NCBI GenBank assembly: GCA_030765065.1
Contig: CM060986.1
Coordinates: forward strand, 78,981,573 to 79,045,572
Length of the DNA stretch: 64,000 bases
Reading direction: 5' to 3'
From: Deroplatys truncata
Lineage: Eukaryota; Arthropoda; Insecta; Mantodea; Mantidae
A model generated the notes under the pieces. The model saw only the letters and a program-made list of their open reading frames with translations. It did no database searches and was not told the DNA's origin. The position numbers and the translations under genes were made by a program. This document shows, piece by piece, positions 36,747 to 47,615 of the stretch (the stretch's first letter is position 1; each line of letters starts with the position of its first letter).

Positions 36747-38011
36747 CAAGGACTGTCCCAAAAGTACCCACACAACAAAGAAAACACAAACATATTGGGA
36801 AAAAAACATTTATTTCTCTACATAGTCCCCTTTCAGCTCGATACACTTTCCTCGGCGATGTTCAATAGCTTCGATACCCTGTTTATACTGAGAACCATCG
36901 AGTTCTGCAAAATAGCCATCAACTGCAAACACCACCTCTTCATTGTTGGTAAATCTTTTACAAGCCATTTCTTCAACTTTGGAAACAGAAAATAATCAGA
37001 GGGTGCTAAGTCCGGCAAATAGGGTGCATGAGGAAGCAATTCGAACTTCAACTCATTGATTTTGGCCATGGCGATAATGGATCTGTTAACTGCTGCATTG
37101 TCTTCATGCAACAGAACTTTCTTTTTCGCTAAATGCGGCCGTTTTTGTTGATTTCATCATTCAAACCCTGCAATAAGTTTGCATAATACTCGCCATTGAT
37201 TGCTTTTCCTTTTTGAAGATTATCAATGAAAATTATCCCACGCGTATCCCAAAAACCTGACGCCATGACCTTGCAGATGGAACTGTTTTCGCCTTCTTTG
37301 GAGCCGATTCTTCCCTTTCAATCCACTGTTTTGACTGTTCCTTCGTCTCAGGTGTGAAGTGATACTCATATTTCTCCATGGTTATGAATCGACACAAAAA
37401 CTCGGGTTTATTGCAGCGAAATATCGCCAAACACTCTATTGAAACATCCTCACGACGCTGCTTTTGTTCCATTGTGAGTAAACGCGGCACCCATCTTGCG
37501 CACAACTTTCTCATGTCTAAATTTTCAGTTAGTATGCGATGTACAGCACTTTTTGAAATGCCTACGGTGTCTGCTAGCTCGCGCACTTTCCGTCGACGGT
37601 CATCCAATACCATTTTGTGGATTTTCCTCAATTTTTCATTTGATTGACCACTGCGATGTTCATTACGGCAGCTCGTACGGCCTCGCTTAAACTCTGCCAC
37701 TCAATATTTTACTGTTGTAAACAAAGGAGCAGACTACCCCACAGTAGAATCTAGCTCAGCTTTAATATTAGTTGGACTAAGACCTTTTAAATGAAAGTAT
37801 TGTATCACATAACGATGACCAGTTTTATCCATGTTTACACATTTGCTGAGAGCGTGCACTATTGATGGCTGCCACACAATTGCTAAACGACGTAGCATCA
37901 TAAAACTTCAGACTTAAGCTTTATAAGGCTGGTACTTTCTACCACAGTCGTTTGTTTGAAACAACAACCGCTATCTATACATCAGGTCGGGTACTTCTGG
38001 GACTGCCCTCG
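36747..38011 (-). mobile_element. Full-length mariner element, family M1
   Basis: 1265 bp between TA dinucleotides at 36745-36746 and 38012-38013. The terminal inverted repeats align over about 27 bp (GGACTGTCCCAAAAGTACCC versus GGGCAGTCCCAGAAGTACCC). Length and organisation are normal for mariner; the single transposase gene runs on the minus strand. Confidence 0.93.
36810..37832 (-). pseudogene. Mariner (DD34D) transposase pseudogene
   Basis: The DDE transposase would cut and paste its own element. Start ATG at 37830-37832, stop TAA at 36810-36812. The N-terminal helix-turn-helix (VGISKSAVHRILTENLDMRK) and the WVPRLLT linker motif are clear. It is dead several times over: in-frame TAG and TGA within the first 45 codons, and a broken frame around 37233-37111. 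At the first catalytic position the usual aspartate of the FITMD motif is Glu (FITMEKYEYHF). The second (EDNAAVN) and third (PDLAPSDYF) aspartates remain. Close to the irritans/SETMAR-type mariners. Confidence 0.9.
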
Positions 38012-38391
38012 TACTGTAACTGATCACTACAAAAAACTTTTGGTTTACGACTGTCATTTTAATATTAACGCACCGCTTTGTTCATAATACAATGGCTTTA
38101 TTGTTTTTTACTTCCATGTGGGCGAAAACACAGTACTGGCCTAAAAAGACTAGCCTAATATCATTGCAAACGCAACAATAGCGTATTTAACAACAATACA
38201 GAAGTCTAAATAATAATTACAAACTAACGTGGGAGTGTAAAACGTACTCAAGACAGAAATTACTTACAAACTCATAATAGGGTTTGTCCAAAAAAAAAAA
38301 AAAAAAAAAAAAACACAGTTATTAAAGAGTGCAAATTTAAAGAAATAATGTTTACAGTCTACACCATTTTTCTATATATTTTTTACTTTAC
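38012..38391. other. Spacer with an A-run
   Basis: Contains an A-run of about 24 at 38290-38313. No gene recognised. Confidence 0.4.
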
Positions 38392-39174
38392 TATATTCAA
38401 CCCAAAAATGCTATAATGAAATTTCACCGGAAATACAAACACCTTTAATTAAAAAAAAACATTTTTGTAAAAAGATCTGTGTGTATGTGTGAACAGCATA
38501 GCTCAAAAACGAAAAGTCAGTTAAATACCAAACTTGGTATTTAAGTTTAGCATGTTCCAAGGATGCGACACGAAGATTTTCAAGAAAATCCCCCACCTCA
38601 AACTACCTTTTACAGGGAAAAAATTTAATTATTTTTTATTTTCTCAAAAATGGTTCAAACGATACCATGGTTCAAACCATTGATTAAAATACCATATATT
38701 TAATACATTTGTATGACAAATGAAATGTGTTCTGAATAAATGTTGTATAACAGGTAAATCGTTAAAGATTGACAAAATCTTACTAAGCAAAAAAATGCAG
38801 AGCTCCTTAAAGCACATAATTCAGTCTCTCTATTTTTTGGGGGGGGATTAACCATTTTAGAGATATTCTTTGTTTTTCGTGTGAATTTTCAAACACTTTG
38901 TAATCGTACTTTAACTGCAAATTGCTATTTGATTTTTTTTCGGTGGTCATGGAAAGAGAATAGAATTTCAGAGCCATTACATGGCGACCCACTTTTAAAA
39001 GCTTTGATTATCGCTTTAGTCTACTGTATTCTTATACCTGCAACGAAATGTTTAAATGTGTAACGAAGATTTAACTATTAATAAGAAGTACCAGAAGAAT
39101 AAGCTTTTGTACGAAAAGTTTGTAGAAGAGTGAAAAGAGAAAGTCATGCGAATGCAACACATCAGATTTTAAAA
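38392..39174 (-). repeat. RepA copy, inverted
   Basis: Starts TTTACTTTACTATATTC and ends GAGAAAGTCATGCGAATGCA then ACACATCAGATTTT. The CA position is reduced to TGTGTGTATGTGTG. It carries a small duplication at 38650-38690 (ATGGTTCAAAC twice). Confidence 0.85.
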
Positions 39175-39214
39175 AGACGTTTTACAAAATTGAAATAAGG
39201 CATGCTGAGGTAAG

Positions 39215-40665
39215 GGGCTGAACATAAACAATCACTTTATGTACATCTACTATTTGCTGATGACCAGGTCACACTAGGACAAGAGAAGGATCGTATAAAA
39301 TATATTATGTTCCGTAAATTGTAAGGACATTTGAAATAGGTGCTATGAAATAAACACAAATAACATAGGATATATGTTGGTTGGTGGAGGGGGATGATTT
39401 GAAAGTAAATGATACGACATGACAAATGTGTTGACAAATTTAAATATTGTGGCGTGGCAGTAAGTTCATTGTCATTACCAGACGCACGGTTGTGTTGCAT
39501 TGTCGCTACTAGACATAGCATTATTGGGTTTCTTTGATTTTTCGGCTTAACGATCTCTCCTTTTGGCGCGGACCACGCCAAAGAGAGGGCTTTGTTTGAA
39601 ATCGTCTGGTATGACGCCAACCCTGGCTGGCGTGGCTAGACACGGTTGGAGGGGGATATAGATAGCGTCACTTGAGTGAGAGAGTCGTAGCAAGACGTGC
39701 GTGTGGTCAGCTCACGGCTTCGGGGCTCTCCCTCCATCCTCTCTTCCTAGTTCATAATGTAGAGACGCCAAACGTTTGTTAATAAATTCCAGATAATGCG
39801 TATTATGTAATGTTTTTGTGTAATGTAAAATCCCACTCCTTCCTTTAAATGTTACACACCAAGGTCCCGGTCTTCTTGCTGTAGCGAGTTGCGTCCCCCT
39901 GTGTGCGTGCTGGGGTGAACTAAATTTATTCATTTTCTGTAAACCTTTTTGGCCCTCACCCCAGCATGTAACAATATCTTGGCTCTGTTATCGACAAATT
40001 TTTAAACCTGCGTAAAGGATATCAATCAGTGATGCCCAACCTGAGAGAGGGGATAAAGGGAGTTTCCCTTCCCACTCATTTATACTGGACTGAATTTTGA
40101 TTAGTTTAGCTTGTCAATCTCTTCAAATATAGTAGGTGGGGTGAACTATGGACTTTGAACCTTAGTTCCTAAGAGAACATGTTGGGCTTCATTGATATTG
40201 ATAGAATGAATCAGACTAGGAGAGCAATTAGGTCGTAGAATAGTGCCCTATGGAGTAGGGATCTGACAACAGGTGCACTTAATTTTAAAACTATGGTAGA
40301 GAGAATGGTACAGAAAGTTGGACAATAAATGGAAAAAATGCGGAAACGAATTATGGCAAGGAAATGGACTGCTAAGAAGCATCAGAATATCTAGAATACA
40401 GCATATAACAAGCATATACATTAAGAAATGAAATGGACAGAAAGTAAACATTCCTGAAAGAATAGAAAGATCTCTGCAATAGTATGGACATTAACGAATA
40501 TCGGAAGAGATATGCCCAAACGCACCATCAATTAGGCTGTGTCTGGTTGGAATAAACGGAGAAGTGCATGAAAAACGTGGCATGAAGGAATAGCCATGCG
40601 GAAGGACAATGAAAGGATAGGAAATTCTGGAAAACAGGAACAGAAGGCAATTGCTGGAAAGTGGA
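39215..40665 (+). mobile_element. Degenerate LINE split by a solo LTR
   Basis: The first part (to 39447) reads HLLFADDQVTLGQEKD, the reverse transcriptase FADD motif, then VDKFKY. After the LTR the frame continues LGSVIDKFLNLRKGYQSVM (39974 onward), the usual YLG segment. Further decayed frames at 40330-40660 (RIMARKWTAKK, then KTWHEGIAMRKDNERIGN) match the basic W-rich C-terminal region of such ORF2 proteins. Many stops. The endonuclease and the 5' half are absent. Confidence 0.7.
39448..39973 (+). mobile_element. Solo LTR, family L1, inserted in a LINE
   Basis: Starts TGTGGCGTGGCAG and ends CCCAGCATGTAACA. The target ATAT is duplicated (39444-39447 and 39974-39977), and removing the LTR plus one ATAT restores the LINE frame. 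Poly(A) signal TTAATAAATTCC near 39780. Confidence 0.87.
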
Positions 40666-40678
40666 AAGCCTGAAAGAG

Positions 40679-40905
40679 GGTGCCGGGGTAGCTCAGTGGT
40701 TTCATTTGCGACTCTCGTGCCGAGAATTCGCGGCCCTATCCAAGCCTTCACCTTTGACTAGCTCATATGGAGTGTTCTCAATGCCCAACGGTAAAAGCTG
40801 TAGGTCGTCTCATTCCATCACCACCCTCAGCATCAACCTATCATCGAAAGTATAACGGACACCGCCTTCCTTGTCCAGCTAATAAAGGAGCTCAGCAATC
40901 GCTGG
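40679..40905 (+). mobile_element. SINE-3-like tRNA-derived repeat
   Basis: GCCGGGGTAGCTCAGTGG is a good box A context; box B is degenerate (GAATTCGCGGCCC). A non-tRNA body follows (GTCGTCTCATTCCATCACCA). There is only one copy here, so the right boundary is approximate. Confidence 0.45.
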
Positions 40906-41427
40906 ATGGAACAAGGTTTCACGAAGGTCGTCGCCCATTAATGGAGCGTTGAAATGGCATTATTCTGGAAGACTTGCAAAAGATAGTTTCCACAGCTGTT
41001 CCAACCCAAATCGTATCTGGATAGCGGACGAAGCAGAGATTTAAATGAAAGAGAATGCATTGAACTCCTAAAGATTGCCTGTGGTTGAGGACATGATGCA
41101 GTTTACATAATTGAATGAGCGAAGTTGTCAGCGCGTTTCTAGGGAATGGGAACACTATGCAAAAAGAGAGCGGAAAATGAGGCGAACTCATTGTTTCGCA
41201 TTTCTCTGACTTTAAGAGGAATCCAGATGACGAGGGTATCGAGGACACTATGTAATCTGCGTTTCGCAACTATTTCATGTTGTGTACATCAGCGCACATG
41301 CCGATGTTAAATTGTAAATTAAACACACAGAATAAGAGGTGCCAAAATGGAGCCTGAGGTACTTCTGACTCAGCTGGCCATGCAGAAGACAAATGTAGGA
41401 ACCAGAGAGGTGAGATGAAGCTATTAA
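40906..41427. other. Unassigned spacer
   Basis: No gene or known repeat seen. Confidence 0.4.
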
Positions 41428-42369
41428 TCTACAATAATATTATAAATGGAGCAAAATGCTGTGTGTATGTAATGTAATCTCAAAAATTACTCAGCCGATT
41501 TTGGCAATTCTTTCACCATCGAAGAGATAAATTCTTTCTGACGAAAATGGTCTATGAAATAGCTTCTAATTTCACTTCATAAATTACTAAAATATTAAAA
41601 AGAATTTACAAACGCACCGTAGTTATAAAAGAACATGCTTACAAAGAAGGCTTTAACTTTTAGTCGAGAATATCATGGATTAGAAAATAGTTGTAACTCC
41701 ACAGAATACGCATGTAAAATAAAATAAATGCTGTAGATATTTCATTACTTGCATTAAACATGTAGATAGTCTCCATTTAGCAACTAAGACACAGTAAAAC
41801 AAAAGAAAATCAAATCGGTTTAGACGGCACGATACGCATGCGATACTAATGCCAAAATATTGTAATACCTATCAACTAAGAATGTTTTACATTATTTTCT
41901 TTGTATGTTATATCAAGATCTTTAGCAGGCTATGTTAAAACTATGTAGCTTATATGTTATTAACTATGGGACCAAAGAGAAAGTACAAAGGTTTAAAATG
42001 TCATCTACTGTGATTATCTAAAAATTACTCGATCATTCCGACTGATAACTGTTCCAAAGTCAGAGGAGGGGGGTACTTAAAGGCTATGCAGTATTTCCAA
42101 AACTGCCGGGGGTAGGATAAGGTACTCAGGTGTTCCGCCGATGTTTGACATCCTTTTGCGTGAATATCGGGGGATTTTTTTATCCGTTATTAGGAATAGC
42201 CGAAGCTGTACGAAATTACAATTATAGTGGTTAAAGGAGAGGATTCATCATAAAAACAATCTAGATCATTGTACAATAATTTCACAAACAACTGGGGGAA
42301 GATAAATTAATTATATTATAGCCATTTGAGCTTAAAACGCTACCCGTGCAACGTCGGGCAGCCAGCTAT
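41428..42369 (+). mobile_element. Helitron-like non-autonomous element
   Basis: The 5' end, TCTACAATAATATTATAAA, is close to the TCTAYTAATATTATAAA start of a repeat common in insect genomes. AAAATTACTCAGCCGATTTTG follows, also typical of that group. The 3' end has a small hairpin, ACCCG-TGCAACGT-CGGGC, a few bases before CAGCTATT, near the CTRR end expected of Helitrons. No Rep/helicase coding is seen. Confidence 0.5.
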
Positions 42370-43857
42370 TATAGTCATTCATAATATAATAATCGGGCAG
42401 TGCAATGCCTCTAAGGTTACAGAGCAGGTTTCTTTTCTTTTTTTCTTTTCTTTTTTTGTCCAAAAATCCTGTGACAATTGCATTGCTTAGGCTCAAAACC
42501 TCTTTAAGCTGTCTCAGTTTTGTATAGCGTAGGAATTTGAAAGTTGCAGAGGTGAGGAAAACTATTTAAACATTTGATATAAAGATACGTAGAAGAATGG
42601 AGTGTGTAAAAAAAACACACGAAATGAGTGAGCTACTTTAGAAATGACAGGGCGAAGGAAGAAAATTCATCTAAAGTTGTGCAGAAGAAATTATGAATGC
42701 GCAAAGGATTGGTAACTACAGGTATGTAACATATAACTTAACCATTACTTTGGAAGGGTTGCGAGGAATAACCATTCCATAGGTCAATTTATACAATTCC
42801 ATCAAAAGCAACGCTCATTGTGGAGAGTATGTTGTTACAACAGTTACAACCTCTTGTATGATGCTAGAACTTGAAACCGTCCTCACATCAAGTTCCAACA
42901 GAGGGCGATGCCCACTCGCAATATTCCGGTCAATCAAATTTAAATGTGTTATTCAATTCTTGCCATACATATAAAAGTAATTACCCGAGATGTCGGTTTG
43001 GAACATAATTATAATTGGCATTATGAAAACCAATATAAGCCAGTAACTAAGATGATGGACGCGAACTTAAGTCCTGCATTCATCCTGCACTGCAGAATGC
43101 AAGATAGAGAGCATCGTCTTGCCACTTGGGAATATTCGTTACGGAACGATGAGTCACGACTTGATGCGAAAGAACCCGAATCAGTCAACGTTGAACCAAC
43201 AGTATCTTGCTGTTACGATTATGCGTAAATAGTAAAATACTCGTGGACGTACTTGATGTTTTTTTTTTAAGTGGAACGGTAGGAGCTGTTGTTGAAAGGT
43301 ACGAGTAATAATCTTCCCCACTTCTATTCGGGACAGGAGATATCAGATGATAGACAATATTAAGATAATTGGCTCACATGCGAAGACTAAGAGGAAAGCG
43401 AAAAAATAGGAAAGACAGGAGGTTGGGCTTTTATGAAAAGCCTGTCCTAGGCAGAAAACTTTGCTTAACTAATTGAATCGCAATTGACGCATCACTATAC
43501 ATACATCCATCGTAATTCATGCATCGCGGGTGGTATCATTGCATTGTCCATGATCAATATGATTGTTTTTTATGTAGAGAATTTGGAAAGAATAGAGAGC
43601 AGCTTTATGGAATAACTGTTGAGATATCAGGCGGGAAGACAGCAGATGGCGTTTAACCGGCTTTTGTCCATAATTTATCAGTTACACACTTCCGGGAGAC
43701 GCATCGGCGGAAACAGCTCTGATTGATTTCTACAGTTGCTTGTTCCTGATACGAAGCTTTAACAAACTTAGAAAATTGTATTTTTTTTCGCACTTTAATC
43801 TAAAAATCACTACTATCTAAACTATCCATTATGTGTTATTCCCTCAGCAGTAGCATT
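42370..43857. other. Unassigned spacer
   Basis: Pyrimidine tract (TTTCTTTTC type) at 42428-42463. A 94-codon frame at 42944-43228 is unrecognised. No gene supported. Confidence 0.4.
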
Positions 43858-43868
43858 ACTTTAACACC

Positions 43869-44157
43869 TACAATTAAATTAAATTGAGTTTTATTTATGG
43901 ACGCTCTTTAACTGCTGCGGTTCTTAGCGTCCCATTCTATATTGGGCGTGAAAGAGCGGTAATTTTGCTCAAAGGCCTCTTTATCAGGCTTGAGGTTCTT
44001 TTATGTGCCGTAAATCTACGACATGGGAACACCGGCTTTACTTCCCTTCCGAAAGAAGCCATGCTAAGGATTTTTACGCCCGAAAAAATCCATCGCCTCC
44101 GCCGGGTTTGAACCCGAGACCTCGGTAACTAGAGGCTAGCATGGTAACCACTACATC
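43869..44157 (-). mobile_element. SINE-1 copy, complete with target duplication
   Basis: 289 bp bounded by an 11-bp direct repeat ACTTTAACACC (43858-43868 and 44158-44168). Tail CAATTAAATTAAATTGAG at left, tRNA-like head (GGTTACCATGCTAGCCTC on the minus strand) at right. These are the best defined SINE-1 edges here. Confidence 0.93.
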
Positions 44158-44168
44158 ACTTTAACACC

Positions 44169-45087
44169 GATTCAGTTAGCAACAGCGAGGTGACACAAGC
44201 AATTCATAGGAATTTTTCAGCATTGAGTTGCGCGGGGAATTTTTAAACTTTGGACGATTTAATTTCATTTAAATCCTACTCTTTATGAAATTATTGTACA
44301 AAGACCTACAAGACATTTTATACTGAATCCTCCAATTTACACTACAGTTTTAATGTAGTAAACCACAAGATATTTCTAATAATGAATAATGCACCAAAAG
44401 CTCAATGATATTCACTGAAATGGAAATAAACTATTGACGGATGTTATATTACTTAGCTCCTTAACCTCCCTCCCCCTTGTGAGGTAAAGACAACTTGAAA
44501 AAGTCATACAGGTATCTTCTTGTATGTCAACATGTTTGCTTTCTAATATCCACGTCTCATACATCATAATTAGTATTTTAGTCATTTAGCAGTTGAAATC
44601 ATAAACTGCCTTATATAGTACGTATTCTCACAACAGAAACATGGTTTTCGCGACTTTTAACGTCGAATTTGCTTTCATAGTCTGCGAGATAGTTTGTCGA
44701 GTCCTTTGGAAACCTGAATCCTCCACGAAATTCACTACCTTTATATAAGGATATGGCCGAACATATACTAACATCCTCCTAGAATTTCAGAACCAAATTG
44801 CTCTGCGTATTCTATTTTGAATTCGTTTTTAAGCTGGGTCAGATGAAACGAAATTCAGTCTTGAATCACTCCAAGCAAATTCGACGTTTAAAATTTCTCC
44901 TAACATTCGACCGAATAAGTGGACTTAATCATTAATACCTTTTATAAGCTACATGTACTCCTCAGAATGAGATAGGCAGAAAGTAGCTGCGAGCTGTGTA
45001 ACCCTTAGCAACTACGTTTTAATATTTTATGAGTCACTGTTGTGAACCTCATTTAAATTCATCTCTATCCAACACGTTCCAAATAAA
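44169..45087. other. Unassigned spacer
   Basis: No gene or known repeat seen. Confidence 0.4.
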
Positions 45088-45933
45088 ATTCCATGTGATA
45101 CATTCACATGACTTTCTCTACCCTCTTATCTTTTATTAGTGGGTAGGTATACAAATCATCTTACTCAAGCTTATTTTTCTATCTACATTTTAATCCAAAT
45201 AAACCTTTGCAGAAATAGCTACATTACACACTTCGCTATACATACAAAGGGAACAGCGACAGTCAAATGTTTTAAGAACGGGCGCTATAAGCTTAAGATT
45301 CCATACTGTTTAAACAATTGAATGTTGAAAGGACTTCAAAGAATGACCAAGTAATGAAGCATTCGAACCTTTAATAACGGATATCTCAAAATGGCTTATA
45401 CCACAAAAAAGATATATATGAAATAAATTGTGTGCTTTAAAGAGACGAGTACACAATTTTTGTGTAGTGCGTTTTCGTCTATCGCTTAATGTTTACTAGT
45501 TATACAGGATTATACAAAACTCCTTCCGAATGAAGAGGACTTCATACTTAAGCTATTCCCCGAAAATTCAAGATACACATTTTGTCATGTAAATATATTT
45601 CATATACGTATTTTAATAAAAACGTTAGTGTCTTTTTTTTAGAAAATAAAAAATTTCGAAAAACGCTCCTCATAAAGGATAGTTTGGAAGGGGGATTTGT
45701 TGAAAATCTTGTGTCGCATCTTTGGAAGATATTGAATCTAAGTACCAAGTTTGGTAGTTCCCTGATTTTTCGTTTTTGAGTTATGGTGTTCACAGACACA
45801 CACGGACATGTTACCAAAAATGCTTTATTTGGATTCAGTGAGCCTCAAAACATGTACTTCCGGTGAAATTCCGGTATCGAATTTTTGGATGGAATGCAGC
45901 ACTTTCCCTGCTTGCTATCCGTAGAGAAAGTGA
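45088..45933 (+). repeat. RepA copy, near full length
   Basis: Left end CATGTGATACATTCACATGA then CTTTCTCTACCC; right end CCGTAGAGAAAGTG. After the left 12-mer, CTACCC and GGGTAG (45117-45146) can pair as a 5' hairpin. The CA tract is short (CAGACACACA). Confidence 0.87.
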
Positions 45934-47324
45934 TAAAAATGCTTGTAAAGCATGTATATCTCTTTGAATCTAATGCAAATCCTTTCAGTTAACAATCCTT
46001 TGCCATTATTTTCAACGCTTTATAGATTTCTTTGTATTGCCCCATTTGTAAAACTGATTTGCAACACTCACACCACTTCTCCTTCCATTGCCCTTGGATA
46101 TTATACTTAAGCTTACTTACAATCACTTAAGCCTACTGTATTTCACTTATACCTGCAACGAAATTTGATTTAAACCAATTTCTCAAGTGTTTATCTCGAT
46201 TAACACGAAGCAGACAGAAGAATAAGCTTGTATAAGAACAGTTGGGTAGAGACAGTCATATGAATTTAACACAACTTATTTTTTAAATGAAAAAAATGGA
46301 CGTGTTAAATAAAGAATGCTAACAAGTTATACGAAAGTATTCGTCGATGTAACTTGTTTGAAATTGACAGATACAGGGGGCTGCTAAAAATGTAAGATTT
46401 TTTGCATTATTTCCTAAAATGTAGACGCAATACCAGAACGCAAGGCACCTAAAATGTGCACATTTACGATCTAGTGTGGGGCCTGCGAATGAGATGAGAA
46501 GCAGAGGGAGGCCACGAGCAGAGACTCAAATACGGAAGTGTCCCGTAATGTACAGCACGGATGGTCACCTTATTCATAAGGGTTAACGCACAGAATGTAA
46601 TGATTCTCAGTATTTTTTTTCTTCTTTCAAAATAAAGCAATATAGAATGAGATTTGCACGTTATAGAGTTTATAAGACGCAGTAAACCATGTTAAAGTTC
46701 GTGCAATACATACGAAGAGCCTGGCGCGAAAATAGGCAAATGTTTTGTACTTCTCTGAACGTCTTAACACATTTACCAGTCAAACAATGAGATGGAAACA
46801 ATATATTTTTATTCTATTGTTTCGTAAAGTGTTTCTACTACTGAATCACATGACGGCATCTACTTTTATGCTGGTAGTTTGTCGCAATAAATCGTTCTGT
46901 TACAGCAGATTAGGTTCACAAAACTTTTGGTTCAGCAGTTCCGTTTCATGCCGGTATTTATACGCGCATAGATCTGATTACTGATGTCAGATGCTCGGAA
47001 CTCTTGGTTTTTCTTTTATTCGCGTTGTTTCTTCCTTTGTACTAGCTAAGAAATTAGCATATTAAATAAAAGCTATATTAGAAACTCGTTTACTATTGTC
47101 CTGTACTGCCAGTCGCTTGAAAAATCTTCGCCTTTTTCTATTGTATAACCACCGCTGCAGTTATGATAGATGAGGACCTAAAATGTCATACGTTACAATC
47201 GTTACATTATTGTGTAGGAATGATTTCAAGGCCATCAAAATAAGTGGTTGCACACAACGTTAAAATGTTTACTGAAAGCTCAAAAGCATTCGAAGTCATA
47301 ATAACGACCTCTTGAGAAGGAAAA
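45934..47324. other. Unassigned spacer with a RepA end fragment
   Basis: Apart from the fragment at 46140-46285, no gene or family recognised. Confidence 0.4.
46140..46285 (-). repeat. RepA 5'-end fragment, inverted
   Basis: CTGCAACGAAATTTGATTTA through GGGTAGAGACAGTCATATGA then ATTTAACAC, the reversed first ~140 bp of RepA. Confidence 0.7.
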
Positions 47325-47605
47325 GAATTGATGTTGCACTCATGACTTTCTTTAACCACTATCCTTTTCTTACATAGCTTCTAAACACTATTCTTGCAAA
47401 AGCTTAATCTTCCATCTAATTCGTGTTAATTCAGATAAACTTGTGCATAAATAGCTTCATTATACATTTCGTTACAGCTAAAAGGAGATAGCAACAATCA
47501 TATTTAAACAGGAATCCCTATATACTGACCTTGAAATGCCATGCTCTTTGTATGTCATTGCAAGAAATAATTAAAAGCTTTGACAGTGCTTTAAAAAATC
47601 TCATG
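47325..47605 (+). repeat. RepA 5' fragment
   Basis: TGATGTTGCACTCATGACTT then TCTTTAACCAC, running to the TGCCATGCTCTTTGTATGTC segment. It stops at the hAT border. Confidence 0.7.
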
Positions 47606-47615
47606 TTATATTTAG

